Positions 8,034 to 14,654 of a stretch of DNA of 22,768 bases are shown in pieces (the first letter of the stretch is position 1; each line of letters starts with the position of its first letter). The stretch covers positions 1 to 22,768 of the forward strand of contig CAKRQU010000026.1 in assembly GCA_934394585.1 (NCBI GenBank), given 5' to 3'. The DNA comes from an uncultured Eubacteriales bacterium (GTDB lineage: Bacteria; Bacillota; Clostridia; Oscillospirales; CAG-272). The notes under the pieces were generated by a model that made no database searches, was not told the DNA's origin, and worked only from the letters and a program-made list of their open reading frames with translations. Position numbers and translations under genes: made by a program.

Positions 8034-8135
8034 GGGAGTGTACTTTTCTTCATAGAGAAGTACACCCATCGTCCCCGCCGGGACAAAAGAGCACGGGCGG
8101 CAAACGCCGCCCGCTTCCTTTTCTTTGCCAAAGAA
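8034..8135. repeat. Run of four hairpins (palindromic repeat-like)
   Basis: Four inverted repeats follow each other within 102 bp. These are GTGTACTTTTCT/AGAGAAGTACAC (8038-8049 and 8054-8065, one G-T pair), GTCCC/GGGAC (8071-8084), CGGGCGGC/GCCGCCCG (8094-8113) and TTCTTT/AAAGAA (8121-8135). No protein-coding signal is seen. The arrangement resembles the intergenic palindromic units scattered in gut Clostridia, and I recall similar strings in such genomes but cannot verify that. It separates two convergent operons, so termination in both directions is a plausible function. Confidence 0.55.
8094..8126 (+). terminator. Rho-independent terminator, plus strand
   Basis: An 8-bp G/C stem (8094-8101 with 8106-8113) with loop AAAC is followed by the pyrimidine-rich tract CTTCCTTTTCTTT. 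It is the only good stop for the plus-strand operon ending at 7690. On the minus strand the same stem is followed by a weaker T tract and could stop the oadB transcript. Confidence 0.55.
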
Positions 8136-8139
8136 AAAA

Positions 8140-8277
8140 TTATTCATCTTTGTTTTTCGGCTTTATCAGCGATATGAGATAAACGCAACCTATTATTATA
8201 AGGCACACGGCAAAAATGCCGAGCATTCCTTTTCCCATGATGGGAAGACTTTCGAGAAACGCCTGAACATTAAACAT
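8140..8277 (-). CDS. 45-residue membrane peptide, possible OadG-like small subunit
   Basis: This short gene has a very strong ribosome binding site (AAGGAGGAG, seven bases before the ATG) and starts 12 bp after oadB. It encodes a 45-residue peptide with one hydrophobic helix (about residues 18-38, GMLGIFAVCLIIIGCVYLIS) and a charged tail KPKNKDE. The GMG/GML-start helix followed by a charged cytosolic tail resembles the N-terminal membrane part of decarboxylase gamma subunits (OadG), which bind the beta subunit and help place zinc. True OadG is about 80-110 residues with a longer His- and Pro-rich tail, which is missing here. The gene is convincing from its context; the assignment as a subunit is inference. 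Confidence 0.8.
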   Translation of the reverse strand: MFNVQAFLESLPIMGKGMLGIFAVCLIIIGCVYLISLIKPKNKDE

Positions 8278-8289
8278 GATTTCTCCTCC

Positions 8290-9390
8290 TTACGAAACAA
8301 GACTTACTATAAGACCGCCGGCAATAACGGAAGCTATCTGTCCCGAAACATTTACGCCTACGGTATGCATCAAAAGAAAATTCTGCGGATCCTCCGCAAG
8401 TCCCATTTTATGAATAACACGGGCGGACATCGGGAAAGCGGATATTCCCGCGGCGCCTATCATGGGATTTATCTTCTTTTTGGAGAAAAGATTTATGAAT
8501 TTTGCGAAAAGCACGCCGCCGACCGTATCAAAAATGAATGCGACAAGACCGAGCGCGATGATGATGAGAGTATCCTTTTTTATAAATTCCTCTGCCTGCA
8601 TCTGTGTGGCTATGGTAAAACCGAGCAGGAGCGTGATAAGATTTGCGAGGACTTTTTGCGCCGTTTCTGAAAGGGAATCGAGCACGCCGCATTCACGGAT
8701 GAGATTTCCGAACATAAGAAATCCTATGAGAGAAACGCTTTTCGGCGAAACTATGCCGACTATTATCGTGAGAAGAATCGGGAAAAGTATTCTCGTAAGT
8801 TTGGAAACGTTTTTGGCTTCGTAAGGCATACGGATAAGTCGTTCCTTTTTCGTAGTCATCAGCTTTATTACGGGAGGCTGTATTATCGGAACGAGAGCCA
8901 TATACGAGTATGCCGCCACCATTATCGCGCCGAGATATTTTGATTTCAGCAGGTTTGCCACCACGATGGATGTGGGACCGTCCGCCGCGCCTATTATTGC
9001 TATGGACGCCGCGTCATTCAGTTCAAAACCGAAAAGTCTTGCCATGCTGAGCGTAAAGAATATGCCGAACTGCGCCGCCGCACCGAAAAGCAACAGTTTC
9101 GGATTTGAAAGAAGCGGACCGAAATCTATCATCGCTCCGATGCCTATGAAAAGCAGGAGAGGGAAAAGCTCGTTTGATATGCCCGCATTGAAAAGCGTTG
9201 TCAGCGCGCCGTCCACACCGATAGCGCCCGAAAACGGCAGATTTACCAGTATCGCGCCGAATCCCATCGGCAAAAGGAGAGAAGGCTCCATATCCTTTTT
9301 GATTGCGAGATAAATCAGCACGCCGCCGATTATCCACATGATAATGTGCTTGTAAGAAATAGCCTGCAATTGATTTAAAATGTCTGCCAT
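8290..9390 (-). CDS. OadB-like Na+-translocating decarboxylase beta subunit (orphan)
   Basis: This 366-residue integral membrane protein has many hydrophobic helices. It carries the family blocks GAMIDFGPLLSNP (85-97) and GAADGPTS (134-141), where Asp137 is the conserved aspartate used for sodium and proton movement. In the family, the beta subunit decarboxylates carboxybiotin and pumps Na+ out. Here no alpha carboxyltransferase and no biotin carrier lie nearby, only the small peptide downstream. The start at 9390 (MADILN) was preferred; ATG 9405 (MVFFG) is an alternative, and the frame to 9486 would enter the riboswitch. Expression should be governed by the structured leader. Without partners its role may be ion export rather than decarboxylation. 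Confidence 0.9.
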   Translation of the reverse strand: MADILNQLQAISYKHIIMWIIGGVLIYLAIKKDMEPSLLLPMGFGAILVNLPFSGAIGVDGALTTLFNAGISNELFPLLLFIGIGAMIDFGPLLSNPKLLLFGAAAQFGIFFTLSMARLFGFELNDAASIAIIGAADGPTSIVVANLLKSKYLGAIMVAAYSYMALVPIIQPPVIKLMTTKKERLIRMPYEAKNVSKLTRILFPILLTIIVGIVSPKSVSLIGFLMFGNLIRECGVLDSLSETAQKVLANLITLLLGFTIATQMQAEEFIKKDTLIIIALGLVAFIFDTVGGVLFAKFINLFSKKKINPMIGAAGISAFPMSARVIHKMGLAEDPQNFLLMHTVGVNVSGQIASVIAGGLIVSLVS

Positions 9391-9410
9391 CCCGAAAAAA
9401 ACCATCCTTT

Positions 9411-9462
9411 CAAAATAAAAAAGACTCCGAAGCCACGTGAAAACGAAAGCCCCGAAAGTCTT
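9411..9462 (-). terminator. Riboswitch-controlled terminator before oadB
   Basis: On the minus strand AAGACTTT (9462-9455) can pair with GGAGTCTT (9428-9421), eight pairs of which two are G-U. TTTTTTATTTT follows, about 20 bp before the gene. The 5' arm of this stem is the same GACTTT that closes helix P1 of the upstream aptamer. The two structures therefore exclude each other, the layout of a transcriptional switch: a folded aptamer prevents the terminator. Confidence 0.65.
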
Positions 9463-9545
9463 GCAATTTAATGCACCGTCGGGCAAAAAAGCCGTGATGA
9501 CGGCGGTGCAACGGGAAACCCCGCTTGCTACTCCCTTTTAGGAAA
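9451..9545 (-). promoter_or_regulatory. yybP-ykoY (manganese) riboswitch-like aptamer
   Basis: Read on the minus strand, the leader contains in order AAAAGGGAGTAGC (9540-9528), a short hairpin CGGGG-TTT-CCCG and a long helix TGCACCG/CGGTGCA. The long helix encloses CCGTCATCACGGC and GCCCGA. The leader then ends in GCAAGACTTTC (9464-9454). GGAGUAGC, the CGUCA/GCCCG internal loop and GCAAGACCUUU are the hallmarks of the yybP-ykoY aptamer, which binds Mn2+ where two hairpin loops dock. Order and spacing agree. Other metal-sensing leaders cannot be fully excluded by eye. The overlap with the terminator predicts expression when ligand is bound. Confidence 0.75.
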
Positions 9546-9554
9546 TACTTTAGT

Positions 9555-9583
9555 ATTCTACCATGGAGAAAACGATTTGTAAA
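9555..9583 (-). promoter_or_regulatory. Promoter for riboswitch-oadB
   Basis: On the minus strand TTTACA (9578-9583) and TAGAAT (9555-9560) are 17 bp apart. The predicted start near 9548 lies immediately before the aptamer, so the whole riboswitch is transcribed. The promoter is back to back with the asnA promoter 40 bp away. Confidence 0.7.
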
Positions 9584-9623
9584 GCGTTTTTATGAAATTT
9601 TATAAAAAATATCTTTTTCTCTA

Positions 9624-9652
9624 TTGACATTTAAATAAAATTATTTTATACT
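9624..9652 (+). promoter_or_regulatory. Promoter for asnA
   Basis: TTGACA (9624-9629) and TATACT (9647-9652) are 17 bp apart in A/T-rich DNA. The predicted start near 9659 leaves a leader of about 26 nt with AAAGGAGG before the ATG. A T-box, common ahead of asparagine genes in Firmicutes, does not fit in this space. Confidence 0.75.
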
Positions 9653-9684
9653 TACATATCAAAAAAAATAAAGGAGGCTTTCTT

Positions 9685-10692
9685 ATGAGCAAGGTTATTG
9701 TGCCGCATGGGTATAAAGCCACTCTGGGACTTTATGACACACAAACGGCAATCGGTATGTTGAAACGAATTTTTGAGGAGAGGCTTTGCAACGTTCTGAA
9801 TTTGAAGCGCGTTTCGGCACCGCTTTTTGTAGACCCGCAAACAGGTCTGAACGATGACCTCAACGGTACGGAACGCCCCGTTCGTTTTGATATAAAGGAT
9901 ACGGGAAAGGACGCCGTGGTAGTACATTCTCTCGCAAAATGGAAACGCATGGCGCTCGATGTTTATTGCTTTCACGATGGCGAAGGTTTATATACGGATA
10001 TGAATGCCATACGCCGCGACGAGGAGCTGGACAATCTTCATTCGATATATACGGACCAGTGGGACTGGGAAAAGATAATTACACCCGAAACGAGAAATCT
10101 TACATATCTGAAAAATACCGTAAAGGGAATAGTGGGCGCTATATGCGATACGCTCGATATGCTGAAAGTGCGCTATCCGCAGATAAAGGTCGAGCTGGAG
10201 CGACAGGTGAGTTTCATCACCACGCAGGAGCTGGAGGATATGTATCCCGATATGACTCCGAAGGAGCGTGAAAACGCTTTTCTTCGCGAGCACAAGACCG
10301 CTTTCATAATGCAGATCGGCGACAAACTGAAATCCGGCAAGCCGCACGACGGAAGAGCGCCCGACTATGATGACTGGACGCTGAACGGCGATATCCTTTT
10401 CTGGAATGATATTCTCGGCTGTGCCTTTGAGATTTCCTCCATGGGAATACGCGTGGATCCCGCGGCTATGGACAGGCAGCTCACCGCGGCAGGCGCGGAC
10501 GACAGGAGAAAGCTTCCTTTCCATGCGGCACTGCTCGCAGGCAAGCTTCCGCTTACCATGGGCGGCGGCATAGGACAGTCGCGGCTTTCGATGCTGCTCC
10601 TCGGAAAAGCTCATATAGGCGAGGTTCAGGTTTCTCTCTGGGACGACGAAACGAGAAAAGTCTGCGCGGAAAACGGCATAATTCTTTTATAA
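9685..10692 (+). CDS. asnA: Asparagine synthetase A (aspartate-ammonia ligase)
   Basis: AsnA makes asparagine from aspartate, ammonia and ATP. The 335-residue length equals the family norm (about 330). Typical blocks are seen: DPQTGLNDDLNGTERPV (50-66), a KWKR segment (85-88), SIYTDQWDWE (120-129), and the class II synthetase-like C-terminus with GGGIGQSR (295-302). It is related to class II aspartyl-tRNA synthetases. It has its own promoter upstream and a strong terminator 6 bp behind the stop, so it is a single-gene unit. AAAGGAGG is well placed before the ATG. Confidence 0.96.
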   Translation: MSKVIVPHGYKATLGLYDTQTAIGMLKRIFEERLCNVLNLKRVSAPLFVDPQTGLNDDLNGTERPVRFDIKDTGKDAVVVHSLAKWKRMALDVYCFHDGEGLYTDMNAIRRDEELDNLHSIYTDQWDWEKIITPETRNLTYLKNTVKGIVGAICDTLDMLKVRYPQIKVELERQVSFITTQELEDMYPDMTPKERENAFLREHKTAFIMQIGDKLKSGKPHDGRAPDYDDWTLNGDILFWNDILGCAFEISSMGIRVDPAAMDRQLTAAGADDRRKLPFHAALLAGKLPLTMGGGIGQSRLSMLLLGKAHIGEVQVSLWDDETRKVCAENGIILL

Positions 10693-10697
10693 CAGGC

Positions 10698-10731
10698 AAA
10701 ACAGCGCGGAAATACCCGCGCTGTTTTTTTA
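10698..10731 (+). terminator. Rho-independent terminator after asnA
   Basis: ACAGCGCGG (10701-10709) pairs perfectly with CCGCGCTGT (10716-10724), followed by a run of T. Preceding A residues can pair with this run. Confidence 0.9.
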
Positions 10732-10753
10732 TGTAAATATTTATATCTCGCTA

Positions 10754-10782
10754 TTTACTTTTTTTATTTTATGCGGTAAAAT
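10754..10782 (+). promoter_or_regulatory. Promoter candidate for the natA-natB-sigma operon
   Basis: TTTACT (10754-10759) and TAAAAT (10777-10782) are 17 bp apart, ending 33 bp before the chosen ABC start. A TCGCTA string directly before the -35 recurs ahead of the second exporter operon (14554-14559). It might belong to a promoter class used by the sigma factor encoded in this operon. Confidence 0.5.
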
Positions 10783-10815
10783 AAGTTGTGTATTACTGCA
10801 AAAAGAGGTGGATTT

Positions 10816-11706
10816 ATGCTTCTTGAAATGAAAAATATATACAAAAGCTTCGGAGAAAAGAAAGTGCTGCGCGATATCTCGATTTCCGCGGGAAGCGGAA
10901 AGGCTTTCGGGCTGCTCGGCAGAAACGGCGCAGGCAAAACCACGAGTATACGCATACTGATGGGCGTTTTCCCGCAGGACAGCGGCGAAATACTGCTGGA
11001 CGGAAAGCCGCTCGACCATACAAAGGTTGGTATGGGTTATCTTCCCGAGGAGAGGGGACTTTATCCGAAAAAAATAATATTCGATCAGCTGATGTATTTT
11101 GCCATGCTGAAAGGAATGAAAAGCGCCGACGCCGAAAAAGCGATAGACGCCCTGCTTTTGCGCCTCGGCATGTCGGAATACAAATTCAAAAGACTCGATA
11201 CGCTTTCCAAAGGAAACCAGCAGAAAATTCAGCTGATAACAGCCATCGCGCACGACCCCGATATAGTGATACTGGACGAGCCTTTTTCCGGTTTGGATCC
11301 GGTAAACGCGATGCTTTTGAAGGATGTGGTGAAAGAAGAGATAGCAAAAGGCAAAATCGTGCTTTTTTCCAGCCATCAGATGAATTACATAGAGGAATTC
11401 TGCGATAATATAGCCATCCTCTGCGACGGGAAAATCGCTTTGTCGGGCGACCTGCATGAGATAAAACGCGCATACAGGCGCGACAAGCTGGAGATTTTTT
11501 CGCGGGATGCGGACAAAATAGCGGCATTTTACGGCGATTCGGCTGAAAAAACAGGCGAAAACGACGTTATATTGAAGCTTTCCTCGCCGGATAAAAAGCA
11601 GAGCGCGATGAAAGAGCTGTCCGAGCATTTTGATATAGACGGCATTCGCGTGCACGAGCCGTCGCTTTCGGATATTTTTGTGGAATATGCCGGCGCGCAT
11701 ATATAA
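10816..11706 (+). CDS. ABC transporter ATP-binding protein, NatA/YhaQ-like
   Basis: This 296-residue nucleotide-binding subunit has Walker A GRNGAGKTT (35-43), signature LSKGNQQK (130-137), Walker B VILDEP (151-156) followed by FSGLDPVN, and an H-loop SSHQM. The LSKGNQQ/GLDPVN combination and a C-terminal domain of about 80 residues resemble YhaQ/NatA, subunits of ABC-2 exporters linked to Na+ or toxicant efflux. The start at 10816 was chosen because AGAGGTGG stands just before it; a frame from a TTG at 10786 has no such site. The permease gene follows after 11 bp, with its ribosome binding site overlapping this stop codon. Confidence 0.92.
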   Translation: MLLEMKNIYKSFGEKKVLRDISISAGSGKAFGLLGRNGAGKTTSIRILMGVFPQDSGEILLDGKPLDHTKVGMGYLPEERGLYPKKIIFDQLMYFAMLKGMKSADAEKAIDALLLRLGMSEYKFKRLDTLSKGNQQKIQLITAIAHDPDIVILDEPFSGLDPVNAMLLKDVVKEEIAKGKIVLFSSHQMNYIEEFCDNIAILCDGKIALSGDLHEIKRAYRRDKLEIFSRDADKIAAFYGDSAEKTGENDVILKLSSPDKKQSAMKELSEHFDIDGIRVHEPSLSDIFVEYAGAHI

Positions 11707-11717
11707 AGGAGGATATT

Positions 11718-12947
11718 TTGAAAAACTTCAAAACAATACTTCTGTTTGAGCTGAAAGGCTATTTCAAAAACAAGATATTCAGGGGAGTAACGATATTCCT
11801 CGTGGCTGCCATAATCATAGTGATGTTTTTCCCGCGCGCCGCGGAAATAGTACAAAAAGGCGACGAGCCGCAAAAGGAATTGCCCGTGATGCTTGTGGCG
11901 GACGGTTCTGAGGGTAATTCGTATACCGATATTTTCCGCGAAGCTTTTCCCGGATATGATGTGAGAAAAGCAGACGGGGAAGAAGAGATAAAAAGCGCAG
12001 TGCTTTCCGGAAAAGCCGAATGCGGATTTGTGATAGCTTCGGCGACATCGTACAAATATTTTGTAAATAATCTTTCCATGTATGATACAAACAGCGCCGC
12101 AGCGGAAGAGCTGATGAGAAAGCGATATATTGTTTCGTATATGGAAGAGCACGGCATTTCCGAAAAAGAAGCCTCGGATATCATATCCGCAAATATATTT
12201 CACGAAACGGAAAAGCTCGGAAAGGATCAGGCTCAGAATTTCTTTTATACATACATAATGATTTTTGCCCTGTATACCGTGATACTTTTTTACGGGCAGA
12301 TGGTGGCTACAAATGTCGCTACGGAAAAAAGTTCGCGCGCGATGGAGCTGCTCATAACAAGCGCAAAGCCCACTTCCATGATGTTCGGAAAGGTGATAGC
12401 GTCGTGCCTCGCGGGACTTACGCAGCTCGTATGCGTTTTCGGCGCCGCCATGCTCAGCTATAATGCAAATAAAGAATACTGGAGCGGAAATGCGCTGATA
12501 AATTCCGTATTCGATATGCCGGCAAATCTTATTCTTTATATGCTGCTTTTCTTTGTGCTCGGATTTTTCATGTATGCATTCATGTTCGGCGCAGTCGGCT
12601 CCACGGCTTCGAAACTGGAGGATATAAATACCTCTGTTATGCCCATAACAATGATATTTATAGCGGCGCTGATGATAGTGGTATTTTCCATGTCGAGCGG
12701 AAATATAGACAATACGCTGATGAAAGTATGCTCATACATACCTTTTACTTCGCCCGTGGCGATGTTTACGCGAATAGCCATGAGCACGGTGCCTGTATAC
12801 GAAACAGCGATATCCGTCGGCATTCTCATTGCCGCCGTGGTGGGAATAGGCGTGCTTTCTGCTAAAATTTACCGCGTCGGCGTGCTTCTTTACGGCACGG
12901 CACCGAAAATAACGGATATACTCAAAAATGTATTCCGCAAACAGTAA
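11718..12947 (+). CDS. ABC-2 transporter permease, NatB/YhaP-like
   Basis: This 409-residue membrane protein starts with TTG, set five bases behind AAAGGAGG. It has one helix near residues 22-39, an outside domain to about 175 and then five or six helices (about 178-198, 225-245, 268-295, 308-328, 335-350, 362-385). This is the typical plan of NatB/YhaP-type permeases. The ATNVATEKSSRAMELLITSA segment (near 200-220) is the conserved cytosolic coupling helix that docks on the ATPase. Together with the preceding gene it forms an exporter; the substrate is unknown. A sigma factor gene follows closely. Confidence 0.9.
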   Translation: MKNFKTILLFELKGYFKNKIFRGVTIFLVAAIIIVMFFPRAAEIVQKGDEPQKELPVMLVADGSEGNSYTDIFREAFPGYDVRKADGEEEIKSAVLSGKAECGFVIASATSYKYFVNNLSMYDTNSAAAEELMRKRYIVSYMEEHGISEKEASDIISANIFHETEKLGKDQAQNFFYTYIMIFALYTVILFYGQMVATNVATEKSSRAMELLITSAKPTSMMFGKVIASCLAGLTQLVCVFGAAMLSYNANKEYWSGNALINSVFDMPANLILYMLLFFVLGFFMYAFMFGAVGSTASKLEDINTSVMPITMIFIAALMIVVFSMSSGNIDNTLMKVCSYIPFTSPVAMFTRIAMSTVPVYETAISVGILIAAVVGIGVLSAKIYRVGVLLYGTAPKITDILKNVFRKQ

Positions 12948-12975
12948 AAATAAAAAATAAAGCGAGGTGAAAACC

Positions 12976-14505
12976 GTGCCGGACAAAGATAAAATCAATG
13001 CGGTGCTGGCTGAAAACAGCAAAAAAATATTTTTCTATGCGCTGCGGCATACGGGAAACGAAGCCGAAGCCGAAGATCTGGCACAGGATATAATGCTCGC
13101 TGTACTCGCTTCGTATAAAAATATCCGTAATGAAGATGCGATATACGGTTTTATATGGGGGACGGCGCAGAACCAATGTCGCCTATGGGCGAGAAAGAAA
13201 AGCAGAAATGCCGCCGTGATTTCGCTGGATGAGGCGGATACGGAATTGCCGGATGAACAAGCGGAAGAGGAAAACACGGATATTGCAAAAGTCAGAGAGG
13301 AGCTTTCGCTCACTTCATCCACCTACAGAAATCTGCTGATAGGATTTTACAAATACAAAAAATCATGCGAAGAGCTGGCAAATGAATTTCACACATCGGA
13401 AGGAAACGTGAAATATATGCTTTTCAAAGCGAGAAAAACAATAAAGGAGGGCATGCGGATGGAGCGCATTCTCGGCGAGCAAAGCTATGAACCGCAAAAT
13501 ATAGCCGTATTGTATTTCGGAAACGGCGACAACATTTATTACAATCTCTGCAAAAAGAAAATCGTTCAGAATATACTGATGGCTTGCTACAATGACGCAT
13601 GCACATTGCAGGACATAAGCATGCAGATAGGTTGCGCCGTACCGTATATCGAGGATGAGATAGCTCCGCTTCTGGATTGCGGACTGCTTAGCAGACCTGC
13701 GCGGGGAAAATATTCCACGGCTATAGTCGTTCTGACATCGCTTTTTCAGAACGATTTTACAAATCTTACCGGTGACGTATATAAAAATATAGGCAATCTG
13801 ATAGCCGATTTTTCAAAAAAGCATGAGCCGGAAATAAGAAACGCATGCTTTATCGGCGCGGATATGGACAAAAATGCTTTTCTTTGGCATATCGCGCTGC
13901 TTTCTCTGCAAAATATCGCGTGCGGTTTTTATAAGCCGGATTATGCGGGAGATACGGTTTTCGGCGTAGAGGATTATGATGACGAATTCGATACGGCTTT
14001 ATGCACGATGAGAGCGCTGGACGGGAGCATATTGCAATTCACCGATGTGATGTCGGAAAAAAGCAAATTTCCGCCGCACAACTGGATTTACAAAAACGAT
14101 GCCGGAGTAAATCTGCTTTTCGATATTGCCCGCGACGGGAAAAGAGAATTCGGCGATATAGAAAAAATCGTGCTCGGCAATATAAGGCATTTTGTAAGAA
14201 AGCGCGACGGCGTATATATGCCGGCTATGCCTGTTTATACAGCCGCCGGGAAAAAAGAACTCGATGAAATACTTTCTCCGCTGGTGAGCGAGATAAAAGC
14301 GTCTTTTGATCTGATTTTCGATAAATGCCTGTGGCTGCTCGGCAATCACACGCCGAAGGCACTGAAAGAGCAGGTGCCTGCCGCGGCGAGCATATATATG
14401 GGCGGAAATATATTCAAAAACGTGCTGAAATCAATGTTTTCGCAGAAACTGCTTGATTTTTCCGATTCGAAATTTATACCTACGGCATATATGGTGCTGA
14501 AATAA
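12976..14505 (+). CDS. ECF-type sigma factor with a large C-terminal extension
   Basis: Residues 16-75 match sigma-70 region 2 (HTGNEAEAEDLAQDIM, then IWGTAQNQCRLWARKK). Residues 108-156 match region 4, with a helix-turn-helix at CEELANEFHTSEGNVKYMLF. ECF factors normally end near 170 residues; this one has 509. Residues about 190-260 resemble a winged helix, including a LLDCGLLSRPARGKYS turn. The remaining 250 residues match nothing I recognise; they contain no obvious membrane helix. The start is the GTG at 12976, behind AGGTGA; GTG 12967 is an alternative. It is the third gene of the exporter operon and has no neighbouring anti-sigma gene, so the extension may be the sensor or inhibitor. 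Confidence 0.85.
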   Translation: MPDKDKINAVLAENSKKIFFYALRHTGNEAEAEDLAQDIMLAVLASYKNIRNEDAIYGFIWGTAQNQCRLWARKKSRNAAVISLDEADTELPDEQAEEENTDIAKVREELSLTSSTYRNLLIGFYKYKKSCEELANEFHTSEGNVKYMLFKARKTIKEGMRMERILGEQSYEPQNIAVLYFGNGDNIYYNLCKKKIVQNILMACYNDACTLQDISMQIGCAVPYIEDEIAPLLDCGLLSRPARGKYSTAIVVLTSLFQNDFTNLTGDVYKNIGNLIADFSKKHEPEIRNACFIGADMDKNAFLWHIALLSLQNIACGFYKPDYAGDTVFGVEDYDDEFDTALCTMRALDGSILQFTDVMSEKSKFPPHNWIYKNDAGVNLLFDIARDGKREFGDIEKIVLGNIRHFVRKRDGVYMPAMPVYTAAGKKELDEILSPLVSEIKASFDLIFDKCLWLLGNHTPKALKEQVPAAASIYMGGNIFKNVLKSMFSQKLLDFSDSKFIPTAYMVLK

Positions 14506-14514
14506 AGCAATAAA

Positions 14515-14550
14515 ATAAAAAAATCGCCTTTTTCGGGCGATTTTTTTATT
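14515..14550 (+). terminator. Rho-independent terminator after the sigma gene
   Basis: AAATCGCC (14521-14528) pairs with GGCGATTT (14536-14543), flanked by A runs before and T runs after, 10 bp behind the sigma stop codon. It separates the sigma operon from the next exporter pair. The 100 bp after it should hold a promoter, but no good -35/-10 pair was found there. Confidence 0.88.
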
Positions 14551-14654
14551 TTTTCGCTAACTTTTCATTGCGTTTGTTACTATATTGGCGAAAAGACCGG
14601 TAAATGGCATAAGCCAAAGCGGTTCTTTTACAAAAACGAAAGGACTTTTTAAAA

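Noticed and set aside
7971..8182. Overlapping plus-strand frames over the four hairpins
   Set aside because: The sequence is dominated by palindromes, with two equally long frames and no ribosome binding site.
9660..9684. T-box leader ahead of asnA
   Set aside because: Only about 25 nt lie between the predicted transcription start and the ATG, too little for a T-box.
10741..11700. 319-codon minus-strand frame opposite the ABC ATPase gene
   Set aside because: The plus strand encodes a clear ABC ATPase with all motifs and a ribosome binding site; the antisense frame shows no family motif.
13054..13079. Short GAAGCC tandem repeat in the sigma gene
   Set aside because: It encodes the ordinary acidic helix EAEAED of sigma region 2 and needs no other explanation.
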